Below are positions 16,872 through 25,885 of a stretch of DNA of 64,000 bases, piece by piece; positions within the stretch are counted from its first letter, which is position 1, and the number at the start of each line of letters is the position of its first letter. The stretch comes from Mesorhizobium sp. (GTDB lineage Bacteria; Pseudomonadota; Alphaproteobacteria; Rhizobiales; Rhizobiaceae): positions 868,001 through 932,000 of the forward strand of contig JAHBYX010000001.1 of the NCBI GenBank assembly GCA_019635735.1. The letters run 5' to 3'. The translations under genes and the position numbers were made by a program. The notes under the pieces were generated by a model. That model ran no database searches, was not told the DNA's origin, and was given only the letters and a program-made list of their open reading frames with translations.

Positions 16872-18596
16872 TCAAAGGATGGCTGGCTCGCCAGGCGATG
16901 CCCCGAAGCCTGTTTCGAGAAAGTCGAAATCGCAGCCCTCGTGCGCCTGCCTGATGTGGCGCGAGAACATCCAGCCATAACCGCGCTCGAAGCGCGGCTC
17001 GGGGGCCGGGAGCGCGGCGCGGCGCTCCGCGAGATCCGCCTCGCTGACCTGCATGTCGATGCGCCGCGCCGCGACATCGACCTTGACGATGTCGCCCGTC
17101 CGCAGCAGTGCAAGTGGCCCGCCGACATGCGCTTCGGGAGAGACGTGGAGCACGCAGGCGCCGTAGCTGGTGCCGCTCATGCGCGCGTCCGAAATGCGCA
17201 GCATGTCGCGGATGCCGGCCCGCAGCAGCTTCTTCGGGATCGGCAACATGCCCCATTCGGGCATGCCCGGCCCGCCCTGCGGCCCCGCTCCGCGCATGAC
17301 GAGGACCGTGTCGGCGGTGACGTCCAGCGCCTCGTCGTCGATACGCTCCTTCAATTCGGCGTAGGAATCGAACACCAGTGCCGGTCCCGAATGGTTCAGA
17401 AGATGCGGCGCGGCGGCGGAAGGCTTCATCACGCAGCCATCGGGCGCGAGATTGCCGTGGAGCACCGCCATGGCGGGCTCGGAGGAAACGGGCCGATCGA
17501 GTGGCCGGATGACGTCGTCGTTCCAGCAGGGCGCGCCGGCGAAACCCTCGCCGATCGGCCGGCCGGTCACCGTCATCGCCGCGCCGTCGAGCAGGCCGCC
17601 CAGCCTGTCCATCAACGCGAGTATTCCGCCGGCATAGAAGAAGTCTTCCATCAGGTAGCGATCGCCCGAGGGGCGCACGTTGGCGAGCACCGGCACCTTG
17701 CGGCTCGCCGCCTCGAAATCGTTCAGGCCGATGCCATGGCCGGCGCGGCGCGCCATGGCGATCAGATGGATCACCGCGTTGGTCGAGCAACCCATCGCCA
17801 TCGCCACCACGATCGCGTTCTCGAAGGCCGGACGCGACAGTATGGCGGATGGCTTGAGATCCTCACCGACCATCTCGACGACGCGCCGACCGCAGGCCGA
17901 GGCCATGCGGATGTGGCCGGCGTCGGCGGCGGGGATGGAAGATGCGCCGGGCAGGATCATGCCCATCGCCTCGGCGATCGCGGTCATGGTGCTCGCAGTG
18001 CCCATCGTCATGCAATGGCCGTAGGAGCGTGCGATGCCGGCCTCCACCGCCTGCCACTCCTTCGAGTCGATCTTGCCGGCGCGGCGTTCATCCCAATACT
18101 TCCAGGCATCGGAGCCGGATCCCAGCCCCTCGCCGCGCAGGTTGCCGCGCAGCATCGGACCGGCCGGCATGAAGATCGCCGGAATATCCATGCTGATCGC
18201 GCCGAGGAGCAGGCCCGGCGTGGTCTTGTCGCATCCCCCCATCAGGATAGCGCCGTCGATCGGGTGCGAGCGCAGCAGCTCTTCCGTCTCCATCGCAAGC
18301 AGGTTGCGGTAGAGCATGGTCGTCGGCTTGACGAAGTTCTCCGACAGCGAGATCGCCGGCAACTCCAGCGGAAAGCCGCCGGCCTGCAATATGCCGCGCT
18401 TCACGTCCTCGACACGGTGCCGGAAGTGCGCGTGGCAAGGATTGATATCGGACCAGGTGTTGATGATCCCGATCACCGGTCGGCCGTTCCAGTCCTCGAG
18501 CCCGTAGCCCATCTGCATGAGCCGGGAGCGGTGGCCGAAGCCGCGCAGATCGTCGGTGTCGAACCAGCGGGCGCTGCGGAACGGTTTCTTCGTCAT
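16872..18596 (-). CDS. IlvD/Edd family dehydratase (sugar-acid dehydratase type)
   Basis: The 574-residue protein belongs to the Fe-S dehydratase family. It has the sugar-acid version of the motifs: 'MGGCDKTTPGLLLGA' (about 129), 'GHCMTMGTASTM' rather than the DHAD form, 'PQGGPGMPEWGMLP' and 'ISDARMSGTSYG'. These patterns are typical of L-arabonate and related aldonate dehydratases. The enzyme removes water from an aldonic acid to give a 2-keto-3-deoxy acid, using an Fe-S cluster and a divalent cation. It sits 7 bases downstream of the SDR gene. Confidence 0.9.
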   Translation of the reverse strand: MTKKPFRSARWFDTDDLRGFGHRSRLMQMGYGLEDWNGRPVIGIINTWSDINPCHAHFRHRVEDVKRGILQAGGFPLELPAISLSENFVKPTTMLYRNLLAMETEELLRSHPIDGAILMGGCDKTTPGLLLGAISMDIPAIFMPAGPMLRGNLRGEGLGSGSDAWKYWDERRAGKIDSKEWQAVEAGIARSYGHCMTMGTASTMTAIAEAMGMILPGASSIPAADAGHIRMASACGRRVVEMVGEDLKPSAILSRPAFENAIVVAMAMGCSTNAVIHLIAMARRAGHGIGLNDFEAASRKVPVLANVRPSGDRYLMEDFFYAGGILALMDRLGGLLDGAAMTVTGRPIGEGFAGAPCWNDDVIRPLDRPVSSEPAMAVLHGNLAPDGCVMKPSAAAPHLLNHSGPALVFDSYAELKERIDDEALDVTADTVLVMRGAGPQGGPGMPEWGMLPIPKKLLRAGIRDMLRISDARMSGTSYGACVLHVSPEAHVGGPLALLRTGDIVKVDVAARRIDMQVSEADLAERRAALPAPEPRFERGYGWMFSRHIRQAHEGCDFDFLETGFGASPGEPAIL

Positions 18597-18603
18597 GGCC
18601 GTC

Positions 18604-19425
18604 TCATTGGCTGGCGGTGACCCCGCCGTCGATATAGACGATCTGGCCCGTCATGTAGCTGCCAGCGGGAGCGGCGAAGACAACGATCTGACCGACGACT
18701 TCCAGCGGGTCGCCGATGCGGCCGAGCGGGTTGCGTTCCAGGATGAAGTCGCGGAACCCGTCGCGCTCAAGATGGTGGCGGATGCGCTCCGAGCGGATGA
18801 AGGTCGGAGCGACGCCGTTAACGGTGATGTTATGCGGAGCCAGTTCCATTGCATGCTGTTTGACCAGCATGGCGAGGCCGCCCTTGGTGGCACAGTAGGC
18901 GGAATAGCCGCGGCCGCGCAGCGCAAGCTGCGAGCGCACGGAGAGCAGATGTATCTGCCGGCCGCCTCCACCTTGCGCGATCTGCTGCTTCGCAACAGCC
19001 TGACCAAGAAACATCGCCGATTTCAAGTTGGTCTGGTAGATTTCGTCGAAGGTCTCTTGGGTGACGTCCAGCAGCGGCTGCTCGCGCTGGATGCCGACGC
19101 AATTGACCAGCACGTCGATGCCGCCAAACTCATCGATGACGCTCGCGGTGACCGCTGTGATCTGACCGACATCGCGGGCGTCAAGCTCAAAGCCAACGGC
19201 GCGGCCGCCGGTCGTGGCAATGCGTTCGGCCAGCGCTCGCGCCCGCGCGCCGTTGCGCCCGGCAATGGCCACCAGCGCGCCACGCCGTGCCATGGCGATC
19301 GCCGTTGCCTCGCCGATGGCGCCGTAGCCGCCGGGGATGAAGACACGCAGCCCCGCAACGTCGAACATCCGGTCCATGGCGAGCGGATCGACGTGGGGCG
19401 TAAGGTTGCTTTCGGGCCGGTTCAT
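18604..19425 (-). CDS. SDR family oxidoreductase
   Basis: The 273-residue short-chain dehydrogenase has the cofactor motif 'VFIPGGYGAIGEATAIAMAR' at about 28-47, 'VNCVGI' (normally NNAG), and the catalytic Ser and 'YSAYCATKGG' (Tyr-x3-Lys). The C-terminus 'GQIVYIDGGVTASQ' is typical. ATG 19425 overlaps the stop of the Gfo/Idh gene by 4 bases. In the cluster it could oxidise the sugar or a hydroxyl of the sugar acid. The Pro in the glycine-rich motif (GGYGAIG preceded by IP) is a variant seen in some members. Confidence 0.88.
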   Translation of the reverse strand: MNRPESNLTPHVDPLAMDRMFDVAGLRVFIPGGYGAIGEATAIAMARRGALVAIAGRNGARARALAERIATTGGRAVGFELDARDVGQITAVTASVIDEFGGIDVLVNCVGIQREQPLLDVTQETFDEIYQTNLKSAMFLGQAVAKQQIAQGGGGRQIHLLSVRSQLALRGRGYSAYCATKGGLAMLVKQHAMELAPHNITVNGVAPTFIRSERIRHHLERDGFRDFILERNPLGRIGDPLEVVGQIVVFAAPAGSYMTGQIVYIDGGVTASQ

Positions 19426-20444
19426 GCCTGTATCTCCACGCCGGCGGCCCGGTAGACGGATTCCATGAGCCTCAATGTCTCCAGATTGTCGAGGCGATCG
19501 GTCTCGAAGGGCGCGCCTGTGCGCAGGCCTTCGACGAAGGACGCGATCACCGTGTCGAAGCATTCCTGATAGCGGCCGAGCAGGTCGACCTCTTCGCCTT
19601 CGTCCTCCGCGCCGACGAGAAAGACGCGGTTGTAGTCCATCACCACCGTGGCCTTGGTGCCAATGATCTCCAGCCGGTCGCCGTGAAGCTGCGGGTAGCC
19701 TGGCGCGCAGATCGAGCCGTCGGCGGTGGCAATGAACCCGTTTTCGCCTTCCAGCAGGATCGCCGCCGTATCTTCGCCCGGCAGTCCTTCGGCCAGACGG
19801 TTCAACCGCGCTGCCACCACCTTCAGCGGTCCGCACAGGCAGCGCAGTACGTCGAGGTGATGGATCATCGTCTCGAAGACGAGGTTCCGGCGGAAACCGG
19901 TGAGATAGGGCTGCCGCTCGACCAGGAAGGGAACAGCGCCATCGCGCGGGCACAGTCCGGAGCCCCGGCAGGAAATCGCGCCATGTCGCGGCGTCCCGAT
20001 GCGTCCTTCCGCGATCCAGCGCCGCACTGTCATATAGTGCGGACGGAAGCGGTAGTTTTCGTGAACCATGAAGCGCACGCGATCCCCGATATGGGAAACG
20101 AGCGTCTCCGCCTCCGCCACCGTCTCCGTCATCGGCTTCTGCAGCATGACATGCACGCCCCGGTCGGCGGCCAGCCGCGTCAACGGCGCGTGCGCACCGA
20201 CAGACGCCGCGATGTCGACGACATCGAATCCACCGTCGGCAAACAGGGCCCTTGCATCGTCGTAGACGCGCGCAATGCCGAATTCGGCGGCGCGCCCGGC
20301 TGCCCTGCAGCGGTCGGTGTCGCAGATCGCGATCACCGGCACACCGGCATTCTGCCAGGCTTGCAGATGATACAGGCTGATCATGCCGGCGCCGACCAGC
20401 GCGACGCGCAGCGGACCGTTGCCGAAGGGAGCGAGAGCGTTCAC
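19422..20444 (-). CDS. Gfo/Idh/MocA family oxidoreductase
   Basis: The 340-residue protein has the N-terminal NAD(P) motif 'VALVGAGMISLYHLQAWQ' (about 14-31) and the family EKP-type motif as 'MLQKPMTE', whose lysine is catalytic. The family oxidises sugars, inositols and related polyols. A GTG start overlaps the stop of the ABC ATPase gene upstream (GTGA). It probably performs the first oxidation of the imported compound, or interconverts it with the SDR. No lactonase gene was found in the cluster. Confidence 0.87.
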   Translation of the reverse strand: MNALAPFGNGPLRVALVGAGMISLYHLQAWQNAGVPVIAICDTDRCRAAGRAAEFGIARVYDDARALFADGGFDVVDIAASVGAHAPLTRLAADRGVHVMLQKPMTETVAEAETLVSHIGDRVRFMVHENYRFRPHYMTVRRWIAEGRIGTPRHGAISCRGSGLCPRDGAVPFLVERQPYLTGFRRNLVFETMIHHLDVLRCLCGPLKVVAARLNRLAEGLPGEDTAAILLEGENGFIATADGSICAPGYPQLHGDRLEIIGTKATVVMDYNRVFLVGAEDEGEEVDLLGRYQECFDTVIASFVEGLRTGAPFETDRLDNLETLRLMESVYRAAGVEIQA

Positions 20445-21070
20445 GCGGCACGCTCCGTCAGGAGGCCGCCGAGATAGGTGCGGCAGGGCTCGTGCGCAAC
20501 GAGACCGTCAAAATCGGCGATAGGGGTCACCGTCCCCTTCTGGACGAAAATGAAGCGCTCGCAGATCTCCTCGAGGATCTCGAGGTGAAAGCGTTCGTTG
20601 GGGTGCACGCACAGGAACACCAGTCGCCCTTCGCCGCTCAGGCGGCGGAAGAAGTCGAGCATGAAGCCGATATAGCCGTCCTGCGTGTTGAACTGCGGCT
20701 CGTCAAACAGGTGGACCATCGGATAGGCGCTGCCGGCGCGCTCCAGCAGGGCGTTGGGATAAAGCGAGCTGAAGTGCCGGACCTGGTAGGACTGGTGATA
20801 ATGGATCGCCAGCCGGTCGCGCTCGTCGGTGCGCACGCGGTGGATATCGCGGCCCTGCACCCTGACAGTGCCCGAGGTCGGCGAATTGGAGCCCGTGATC
20901 AGTTCGAACAGGGTCGTCTTGCCGGAACCGTTCGGCCCCATCATGCCGACGATGCCGGGTTCCTCGACGCGGAAGTCGGCTTCGAGACGGAACGTCTCCC
21001 TGGCCGCCGGCCAGCCGCGCCTATACACCTTCGTGAGTCTATCGACTTCGAGCATCGGCGCCATGGTCAC
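20441..21070 (-). CDS. atypical ABC ATPase lacking the signature subdomain
   Basis: The 209-residue protein has Walker A 'GPNGSGKTT' (45-53), a Q-loop glutamine in 'IHYHQSYQ' (about Q93), Walker B 'MVHLFDEPQ' (about 118-126) and a switch His in 'FLCVHPNE' (about 156). It has no LSGGQ motif. Only about 25 residues separate the Q-loop from Walker B, against roughly 70-80 in ordinary ABC ATPases, so the helical subdomain is missing. The GTG start overlaps the LivF-like stop (GTGA); ATG 21064 is an alternative. It is the third ATPase in this LIV-type operon and may be regulatory or may pair with a full ATPase (inference). Confidence 0.8.
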   Translation of the reverse strand: MTMAPMLEVDRLTKVYRRGWPAARETFRLEADFRVEEPGIVGMMGPNGSGKTTLFELITGSNSPTSGTVRVQGRDIHRVRTDERDRLAIHYHQSYQVRHFSSLYPNALLERAGSAYPMVHLFDEPQFNTQDGYIGFMLDFFRRLSGEGRLVFLCVHPNERFHLEILEEICERFIFVQKGTVTPIADFDGLVAHEPCRTYLGGLLTERAA

Positions 21071-21762
21071 ATCCCGATCAAGTCTCGGCGCCGCGCCGGG
21101 TTTTCGACAAGCTCGCGCGCTGGTCCCTCATGGACGATGCGGCCACGATCCATGACATAGACGCGGTCCGATACTTCCAGCGCCGCAAGCGCGTTCTGCT
21201 CGACGATCAGCGATGAAATGCCCTCCGCCTTGAGCAGCCGGACTGTCTTCATCACATCCTGCACGATACGCGGCGCCAGCCCCTGGCTCGGCTCGTCGAA
21301 CAGCACGAGGCCGGGCGACGCCAGCAGCGCGCGCGAGATCGCCACCATCTGCATCTCGCCACCCGACAGGTTCTCGCATTCCCTCGGCATCAGATGCTCG
21401 AGCGCGGAAAAAATGCCGAACATGTCGGCAACCTTCCATTCGCGGTAGCCGGTCCTGCGCCGCGCGATCTGCAGATTGCGGGCGACCGTCAGTGTGGGGA
21501 AGACGCGCCGGTCGTCGGGCACCCAGCTGATGCCCATGCCGGAGATCCGGTGGGTGGGCAGCGACGTTATCTCGGCGCCTTCGAAGCTGATCGTCCCCGA
21601 CCGGGCACGCGTGAGCCCCAGAATGGAGCGGATGGTCGTCGTCTTGCCCGCGCCGTTGGGACCGAGCAACGCCACGACCTCGGCCCTGCCGACCGAGAGC
21701 GACGCGCCGAACAGCGCCTGCGTCTCGCCGTAATATGCCTCGATGTTGCGGATCTCAAGCAA
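21067..21762 (-). CDS. livF: branched-chain amino acid-type ABC transporter ATP-binding protein (LivF family)
   Basis: The 231-residue ATPase has Walker A 'GPNGAGKTT' (about 34), signature 'LSGGEMQM', Walker B 'LVLFDEPSQGLAP' and switch His replaced by Gln/Asn in 'LIVEQNALAAL', as is usual for LivF. The start is a TTG with a very strong GGGGAGG site 6 bases upstream. The gene overlaps the LivG-like stop by 8 bases. The symbol denotes family only; leucine transport is not implied because the cluster has sugar-acid enzymes. Confidence 0.9.
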   Translation of the reverse strand: MLEIRNIEAYYGETQALFGASLSVGRAEVVALLGPNGAGKTTTIRSILGLTRARSGTISFEGAEITSLPTHRISGMGISWVPDDRRVFPTLTVARNLQIARRRTGYREWKVADMFGIFSALEHLMPRECENLSGGEMQMVAISRALLASPGLVLFDEPSQGLAPRIVQDVMKTVRLLKAEGISSLIVEQNALAALEVSDRVYVMDRGRIVHEGPARELVENPARRRDLIGM

Positions 21763-22504
21763 GGGCGGCCTCCCCGAGCGCGGAACGGCGTACCCATTTG
21801 TTGGCCTGCAGTTCGGCGGGCGTGCCCTCCGCGATGACCTGCCCCCAATGGATGACGGAGATGCGATCGGCGAGTTCGAACAGGAACCGCATGTCGTGTT
21901 CGATCATCACGATCGTGTAGTGTTCGCGCAGCCGGCGCACGAGCGCGGCGAGGTTGCGCGTTGCCTCTGAGCCCAGGCCTGAGGTCGGCTCGTCCAGAAA
22001 GAGAATCTTCGGTCTGGCAGCCAGCGCCACGCCGATCTCGAGTGCGCGGCGCTCGCCGTAGCTGAGCGATGTCGCCTTTTCCCAGGCGCGCGCGGCCAGG
22101 CCGACCTGATCGAGGACGTCCGTTGCCGCGTCGACCAGCTTCGTGTCGTCGAACACCCCGCCGAGGAAGCTCAGGCGCCGCGTCCGGAACTCCGGCAGCG
22201 CCAGCATGACGTTCTCGATGACCACGCTGTCGTCGAACAGGTTCATGATCTGGAACGAGCGCGAGACGCCGAGCGTAGCGATGCGCTGCGGCGATAGCCC
22301 GGAAATCGACTTTCCCTCCAGCTCGATCTCGCCGCGGTCGGGTTGGTGAAGGCCGGTGAGCACATGAAAGCAGGTGGTCTTGCCGGCGCCGTTTGGTCCC
22401 ATGATGCCGCTCACCTGCCCCCTCTCGAAGGCGAGCGAGATGTTCTCGAGCACCACGCGCGATCCGAAACGCTTGTGCAGGTTGCGGGCTTCGAAGAAGG
22501 CCAT
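21755..22504 (-). CDS. livG: branched-chain amino acid-type ABC transporter ATP-binding protein (LivG family)
   Basis: The 249-residue ATPase has Walker A 'GPNGAGKTT' (about 36), 'VSRSFQIMNLFDD' (Q-loop), the signature in LivG form 'LSYGERRALE', Walker B 'ILFLDEPTSGLG' and the switch His in 'VMIEHDMRF'. ATG 22504 was chosen because it overlaps the LivM stop by 1 base; the open frame upstream is antisense noise over the permease gene. It pairs with LivF to drive the LivHM permeases. Confidence 0.9.
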   Translation of the reverse strand: MAFFEARNLHKRFGSRVVLENISLAFERGQVSGIMGPNGAGKTTCFHVLTGLHQPDRGEIELEGKSISGLSPQRIATLGVSRSFQIMNLFDDSVVIENVMLALPEFRTRRLSFLGGVFDDTKLVDAATDVLDQVGLAARAWEKATSLSYGERRALEIGVALAARPKILFLDEPTSGLGSEATRNLAALVRRLREHYTIVMIEHDMRFLFELADRISVIHWGQVIAEGTPAELQANKWVRRSALGEAALA

Positions 22505-23535
22505 CACGCTTTCTCCGCCAGAAGGATGACCGGCTTCTCTGACGCGCCGCCCAGGCGCTTCCAGCCGAGATGGATCATGCCCGCCAATCCCTCGGGGCGA
22601 AGCATGACCATGGCCATGAACATCATCCCGTACCACAGAAGCCATGTCTCGGTGAGGCCGCCCAGCACGTCGCGCGCGACGAAATAGAGGATGACGCCGA
22701 GTACCGGACCCCAGAAGCTGACGAGCCCGCCGCCGACAAGCACCATCATGACGATCAGGCCCGACTGGTGAAGGCTCATGACATCGGGATAGGCGCTCTG
22801 CTGGGCCATGGCGAACAGCCCTCCAGCCAGCCCGGCGAACATCGCCGAGATGACGAACGCGGCCCATTTGAAGCGCCACACTTCGTAGCCTGCGAAGCGC
22901 GCGCGTGTCTCGTTCTGGCGGATCGCCTGCAGTACCCGGCCGAATGGCGAATTGACCAGACGCCACATCAGCAGCACGGTCGCCAGTAGGAAAAATGCGG
23001 CGAGGTAGAACAGGGCGACGTTGGACCGGAGGGCATACTCGAGTCCGAAGAGGGTGAGCGGCGGGCGCGGAATGCCGAGCAGCCCGTCTTCGCCGCCCGT
23101 GACGCCGTAGAGCTTCATCGACGTGAACCAGAACACTTGACCGAAGGCGATCGTGAGCAATGCGTAGTAGATGCCCCGGCGGTGCGAAATGAAAGCTCCG
23201 ACGATCGCTCCGGCGAGGCCGGCCGCCAGGATGCCGGCCGCCAGCCCGCCCCACAGGCTCACCGCCACGTTCTGCTGGAACAGACCGAAGGCGTAGGCGC
23301 CGATCCCGAGATAGGCGCCGTGCCCGAAGGAGTGCAGGCCGGCATAGCCGAATAGCAGGTTGAAGCCGAGCGCGAAAATCATCCAGATTGCGATCTCGAT
23401 ACCGAGATACTGGTAGAGCCCGATGGCCGGCAGCCACCATGGTGCGGTGGACAGCGCCGCCGCCATCACTGCCATCGGGGCATAGACCTGGAACCGGGAG
23501 CGGACCGGAATGTCGGAAAGCGAGATCACCGTCAA
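22504..23535 (-). CDS. livM: branched-chain amino acid-type ABC transporter permease (LivM family)
   Basis: The 343-residue membrane protein has about eight to ten TM segments and the LivM landmarks 'GYAGLHSFGHGAYLGIGAYA' (about 68-87) and 'AIRQNETRARFAGYEV', the coupling loop. The annotated TTG start overlaps the LivH stop (TTGA); a GTG 6 bases later is possible. It forms the channel with LivH. Confidence 0.9.
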   Translation of the reverse strand: MTVISLSDIPVRSRFQVYAPMAVMAAALSTAPWWLPAIGLYQYLGIEIAIWMIFALGFNLLFGYAGLHSFGHGAYLGIGAYAFGLFQQNVAVSLWGGLAAGILAAGLAGAIVGAFISHRRGIYYALLTIAFGQVFWFTSMKLYGVTGGEDGLLGIPRPPLTLFGLEYALRSNVALFYLAAFFLLATVLLMWRLVNSPFGRVLQAIRQNETRARFAGYEVWRFKWAAFVISAMFAGLAGGLFAMAQQSAYPDVMSLHQSGLIVMMVLVGGGLVSFWGPVLGVILYFVARDVLGGLTETWLLWYGMMFMAMVMLRPEGLAGMIHLGWKRLGGASEKPVILLAEKA

Positions 23536-24452
23536 TTCTCCAGCGCGCTCTTGCGGCCGAACAGTCCGCGGCTGCGAAATCCGACCACGATGATCAGCAG
23601 GATGTACATCGACATCGTCGCCCAGGCACCGGCGTAAGCGCCGGTGATGCCAACAGCGAGCCCCACCATGATGGCGGCCACCAAAGCCCCCCAGAAGCTG
23701 CCGATGCCGCCGATGACGATGATCAGGAAGGCCGGAATGACCACGTCGATGCCGACGTGCGGCCGCAGCCCCCAGATCGGAACCATGATGATGCCGGCCA
23801 ATCCGGCGAGAGCGGCTCCGAAGCCGAACACCATTAACCGCAGCTTCGAGAGATCGTATCCCAGCGCGCGAACCATCTCGCTATCGTGCGCCCCCGCCTT
23901 GATGATCGCGCCATAGGGCGTCTTCTCCAGGAACAGCCACACAGCGAAGATCGCGACAATGCTGAAGCCGGCGGCGAAGAATTTGTATTTCGAATATATG
24001 AACCCGGCGACCAGCACCGGCCCGTTGATCGAGGCCGGAACCATCAGGTTCTGCTCGCCCGTGCCCCAGCCGAGGCGGATGATCTCCTCGATCACGAGCG
24101 CGGCGCCGAACGTCAGCAGGAGACCGTAGAGCGGCGCCTTGCCGTAGGTCGGCCGCAGGCACAGTTCCAGAGCCATGCCGGCGATGGCCGCCAGCGCCGG
24201 CCCGACGAACAAAGCCGCGACGTAGCGGGTCTCGATCGAGAGCCTGAGCCACCACGCGCCGAAGGCCGTGTCGCCAAACCACATTCCACCGAGCAGGCTC
24301 AGTGCGAAATAGGCGCCCAGCGCGAACAACGAACCGTGCGCCAGGTTGATGACCTCCATCACGCCGACAATCAGCGTGAAGCCGAGCGCGATCAACGCGA
24401 AGAGGAGGCCGAGGGTCAGTCCGTTGAGTATGTGAGGCAAAAGATCGAGCAT
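23532..24452 (-). CDS. livH: branched-chain amino acid-type ABC transporter permease (LivH family)
   Basis: The 306-residue membrane protein has about eight TM segments with the LivH motifs 'MEVINLAHGSLFALGAYFAL' (about 32-51) and 'AHDSEMVRALGYDLSKLR' (coupling loop). It starts 78 bases after the solute-binding protein gene; a strong hairpin occupies that gap. It is coupled to the LivM gene by a 4-base overlap. Confidence 0.9.
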   Translation of the reverse strand: MLDLLPHILNGLTLGLLFALIALGFTLIVGVMEVINLAHGSLFALGAYFALSLLGGMWFGDTAFGAWWLRLSIETRYVAALFVGPALAAIAGMALELCLRPTYGKAPLYGLLLTFGAALVIEEIIRLGWGTGEQNLMVPASINGPVLVAGFIYSKYKFFAAGFSIVAIFAVWLFLEKTPYGAIIKAGAHDSEMVRALGYDLSKLRLMVFGFGAALAGLAGIIMVPIWGLRPHVGIDVVIPAFLIIVIGGIGSFWGALVAAIMVGLAVGITGAYAGAWATMSMYILLIIVVGFRSRGLFGRKSALEN

Positions 24453-24479
24453 GATTGGAAGCAGTGCCTTGCGGACGGC

Positions 24480-24509
24480 GATTGTGGCCGGGACATACCG
24501 GCCACAATC
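24480..24509 (-). promoter_or_regulatory. perfect 12-bp stem hairpin between solute-binding protein gene and livH
   Basis: Positions 24480-24491 and 24498-24509 are perfect reverse complements around a 6-base loop. In polycistronic importer mRNAs such intercistronic stems commonly protect the upstream binding-protein message and lower expression of the membrane genes. That role is inferred from position; no U tract follows, so a full terminator is less likely. Confidence 0.6.
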
Positions 24510-24530
24510 CTGAAGATGAACCCTTTCGGA

Positions 24531-25826
24531 CTAGGCGTCGAATGCCGGGGTCTCTTCATAGCTCTCCAGCTTGCAGGCTTCGGCGGCCGCGGTGTCCAGC
24601 ACGGCATCGGGCGCTGTATTGGCGACGATCTCGAACATGTCGTCCTTGTCCTGCTCCGAATACTTCGAGTTGGCGGTCGCGAGGTAGATCGTCTGTTGAA
24701 CCTGGTGCGTGCTGGCGTCGATCCATGCATCGTGATGCTGCATGCGATCGGCAGCGGACATCTTGTGGCCCTCAAGCGCCTTGATGACCGCGATGTTGTT
24801 TGCGCTGCCGGCGCGCTCGATGGCGTTCAGCAGTTCGCGCGTCGCCATGTAACCGTTGTAGAAGACATTGCCCGGCACGCGCATCTGGGTGTCGGGATAC
24901 TTCTCCTGGTACTTCTTGACGAAGTCGGCGACGCCCGGAAGATCGAGCTTGTAATACCAGGTCGTGCCGAAGACACCGAATAGATTGTCGATCGGCAGGC
25001 CGTAGACGTCCGGCCAGTCCTGCTGGCTGTTGATCCACGCCGGGCTGGCGCCCATGCCGAGCTGCGCGACCTGCTGGCGGAACGCCTTCTGGTCGTCGCC
25101 GCCGATCGCCGCCGACACGACGCCGGGCTTCTGCTGCTGGACGCGCAGAAGTGCGGAGGAAAAGTCGCGCGTGCCCTGGGGGATCAGGATCTCTTCCATC
25201 ACCTCGCCGCCGTACTGCGCGAGCAGCGCCTTGGTCGCCTTCGCCGTATCGTGACCCCAGACGTAGTCGTTGGTCAGCAGCATCCACTTCTTGCCGTAGG
25301 AGCCGATCGCGTTCTTGACCGCGGCCTTGGCGAAGTTGGTGCCATTGCCGTCCCAGACGAACTTCGTGCGATGGCAGTTCTGGCCGGCCTCCGTGGGCGA
25401 GGACGAATTGGTGTTGAGGTAGATCACCCCGTATTTCTGGGCCACCTGGCTGATGGCGTTGGCGACGCCCGAATGCACCGCACCGACGAGGAATCCGCAT
25501 TCCTCGCGGGTGATCATGCGCTCGGCGACGCGGCTTCCGGTGGCCGGCACCGTCTCGGTGTCGATGTGGATGGATTCGACCTTTCGTCCGAGCACGCCAC
25601 CGCGCTCATTCACTTCGTCGATGGCCATCATCATGCCGCGACGATCGCTGGCACCGGAGTTGGCGTACTGCCCGCTAGCGTCCGAGGTTATGCCGATCTT
25701 GATGGGCTTGTCGGAAGCCGCGGCCCATACGCGGTTGTGCTTCCACGGACCGGCGAACGCGGCCAGTCCGGTGCCCGCCGCAGTGGCTCCCAAGAGCCCG
25801 CGGCGAGTGATCTTGCTCTGCAGCAT
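24531..25826 (-). CDS. LIV-type ABC transporter substrate-binding protein, Tat signal
   Basis: The 431-residue precursor begins with a twin-arginine-like signal 'KITRRGLLGATAAGTGLAAF', then a periplasmic-binding type I fold starting at 'KPIKIGITSDASGQYANSGA'. 'EECGFLVGAVHSGVANAISQ' marks the ligand pocket region. GGAGGAA lies just upstream of ATG 25826. It is the first gene of the operon with livHMGF and the sugar-acid enzymes, and divergent from the RpiR gene. The ligand is unknown: this receptor family binds amino acids, amides and aromatic acids, and the enzyme set suggests a polyhydroxy acid or conjugate (inference). Confidence 0.88.
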   Translation of the reverse strand: MLQSKITRRGLLGATAAGTGLAAFAGPWKHNRVWAAASDKPIKIGITSDASGQYANSGASDRRGMMMAIDEVNERGGVLGRKVESIHIDTETVPATGSRVAERMITREECGFLVGAVHSGVANAISQVAQKYGVIYLNTNSSSPTEAGQNCHRTKFVWDGNGTNFAKAAVKNAIGSYGKKWMLLTNDYVWGHDTAKATKALLAQYGGEVMEEILIPQGTRDFSSALLRVQQQKPGVVSAAIGGDDQKAFRQQVAQLGMGASPAWINSQQDWPDVYGLPIDNLFGVFGTTWYYKLDLPGVADFVKKYQEKYPDTQMRVPGNVFYNGYMATRELLNAIERAGSANNIAVIKALEGHKMSAADRMQHHDAWIDASTHQVQQTIYLATANSKYSEQDKDDMFEIVANTAPDAVLDTAAAEACKLESYEETPAFDA

Positions 25827-25885
25827 GCCTTCCTCCCTCCAAGTGTGATCGACACGTCCCGCGAACGTCCTCCCGACCGCGGATC

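Noticed and set aside
16941..18620. 559-codon frame opposite the IlvD-type dehydratase
   Set aside because: Antisense shadow of a recognised gene with no domain.
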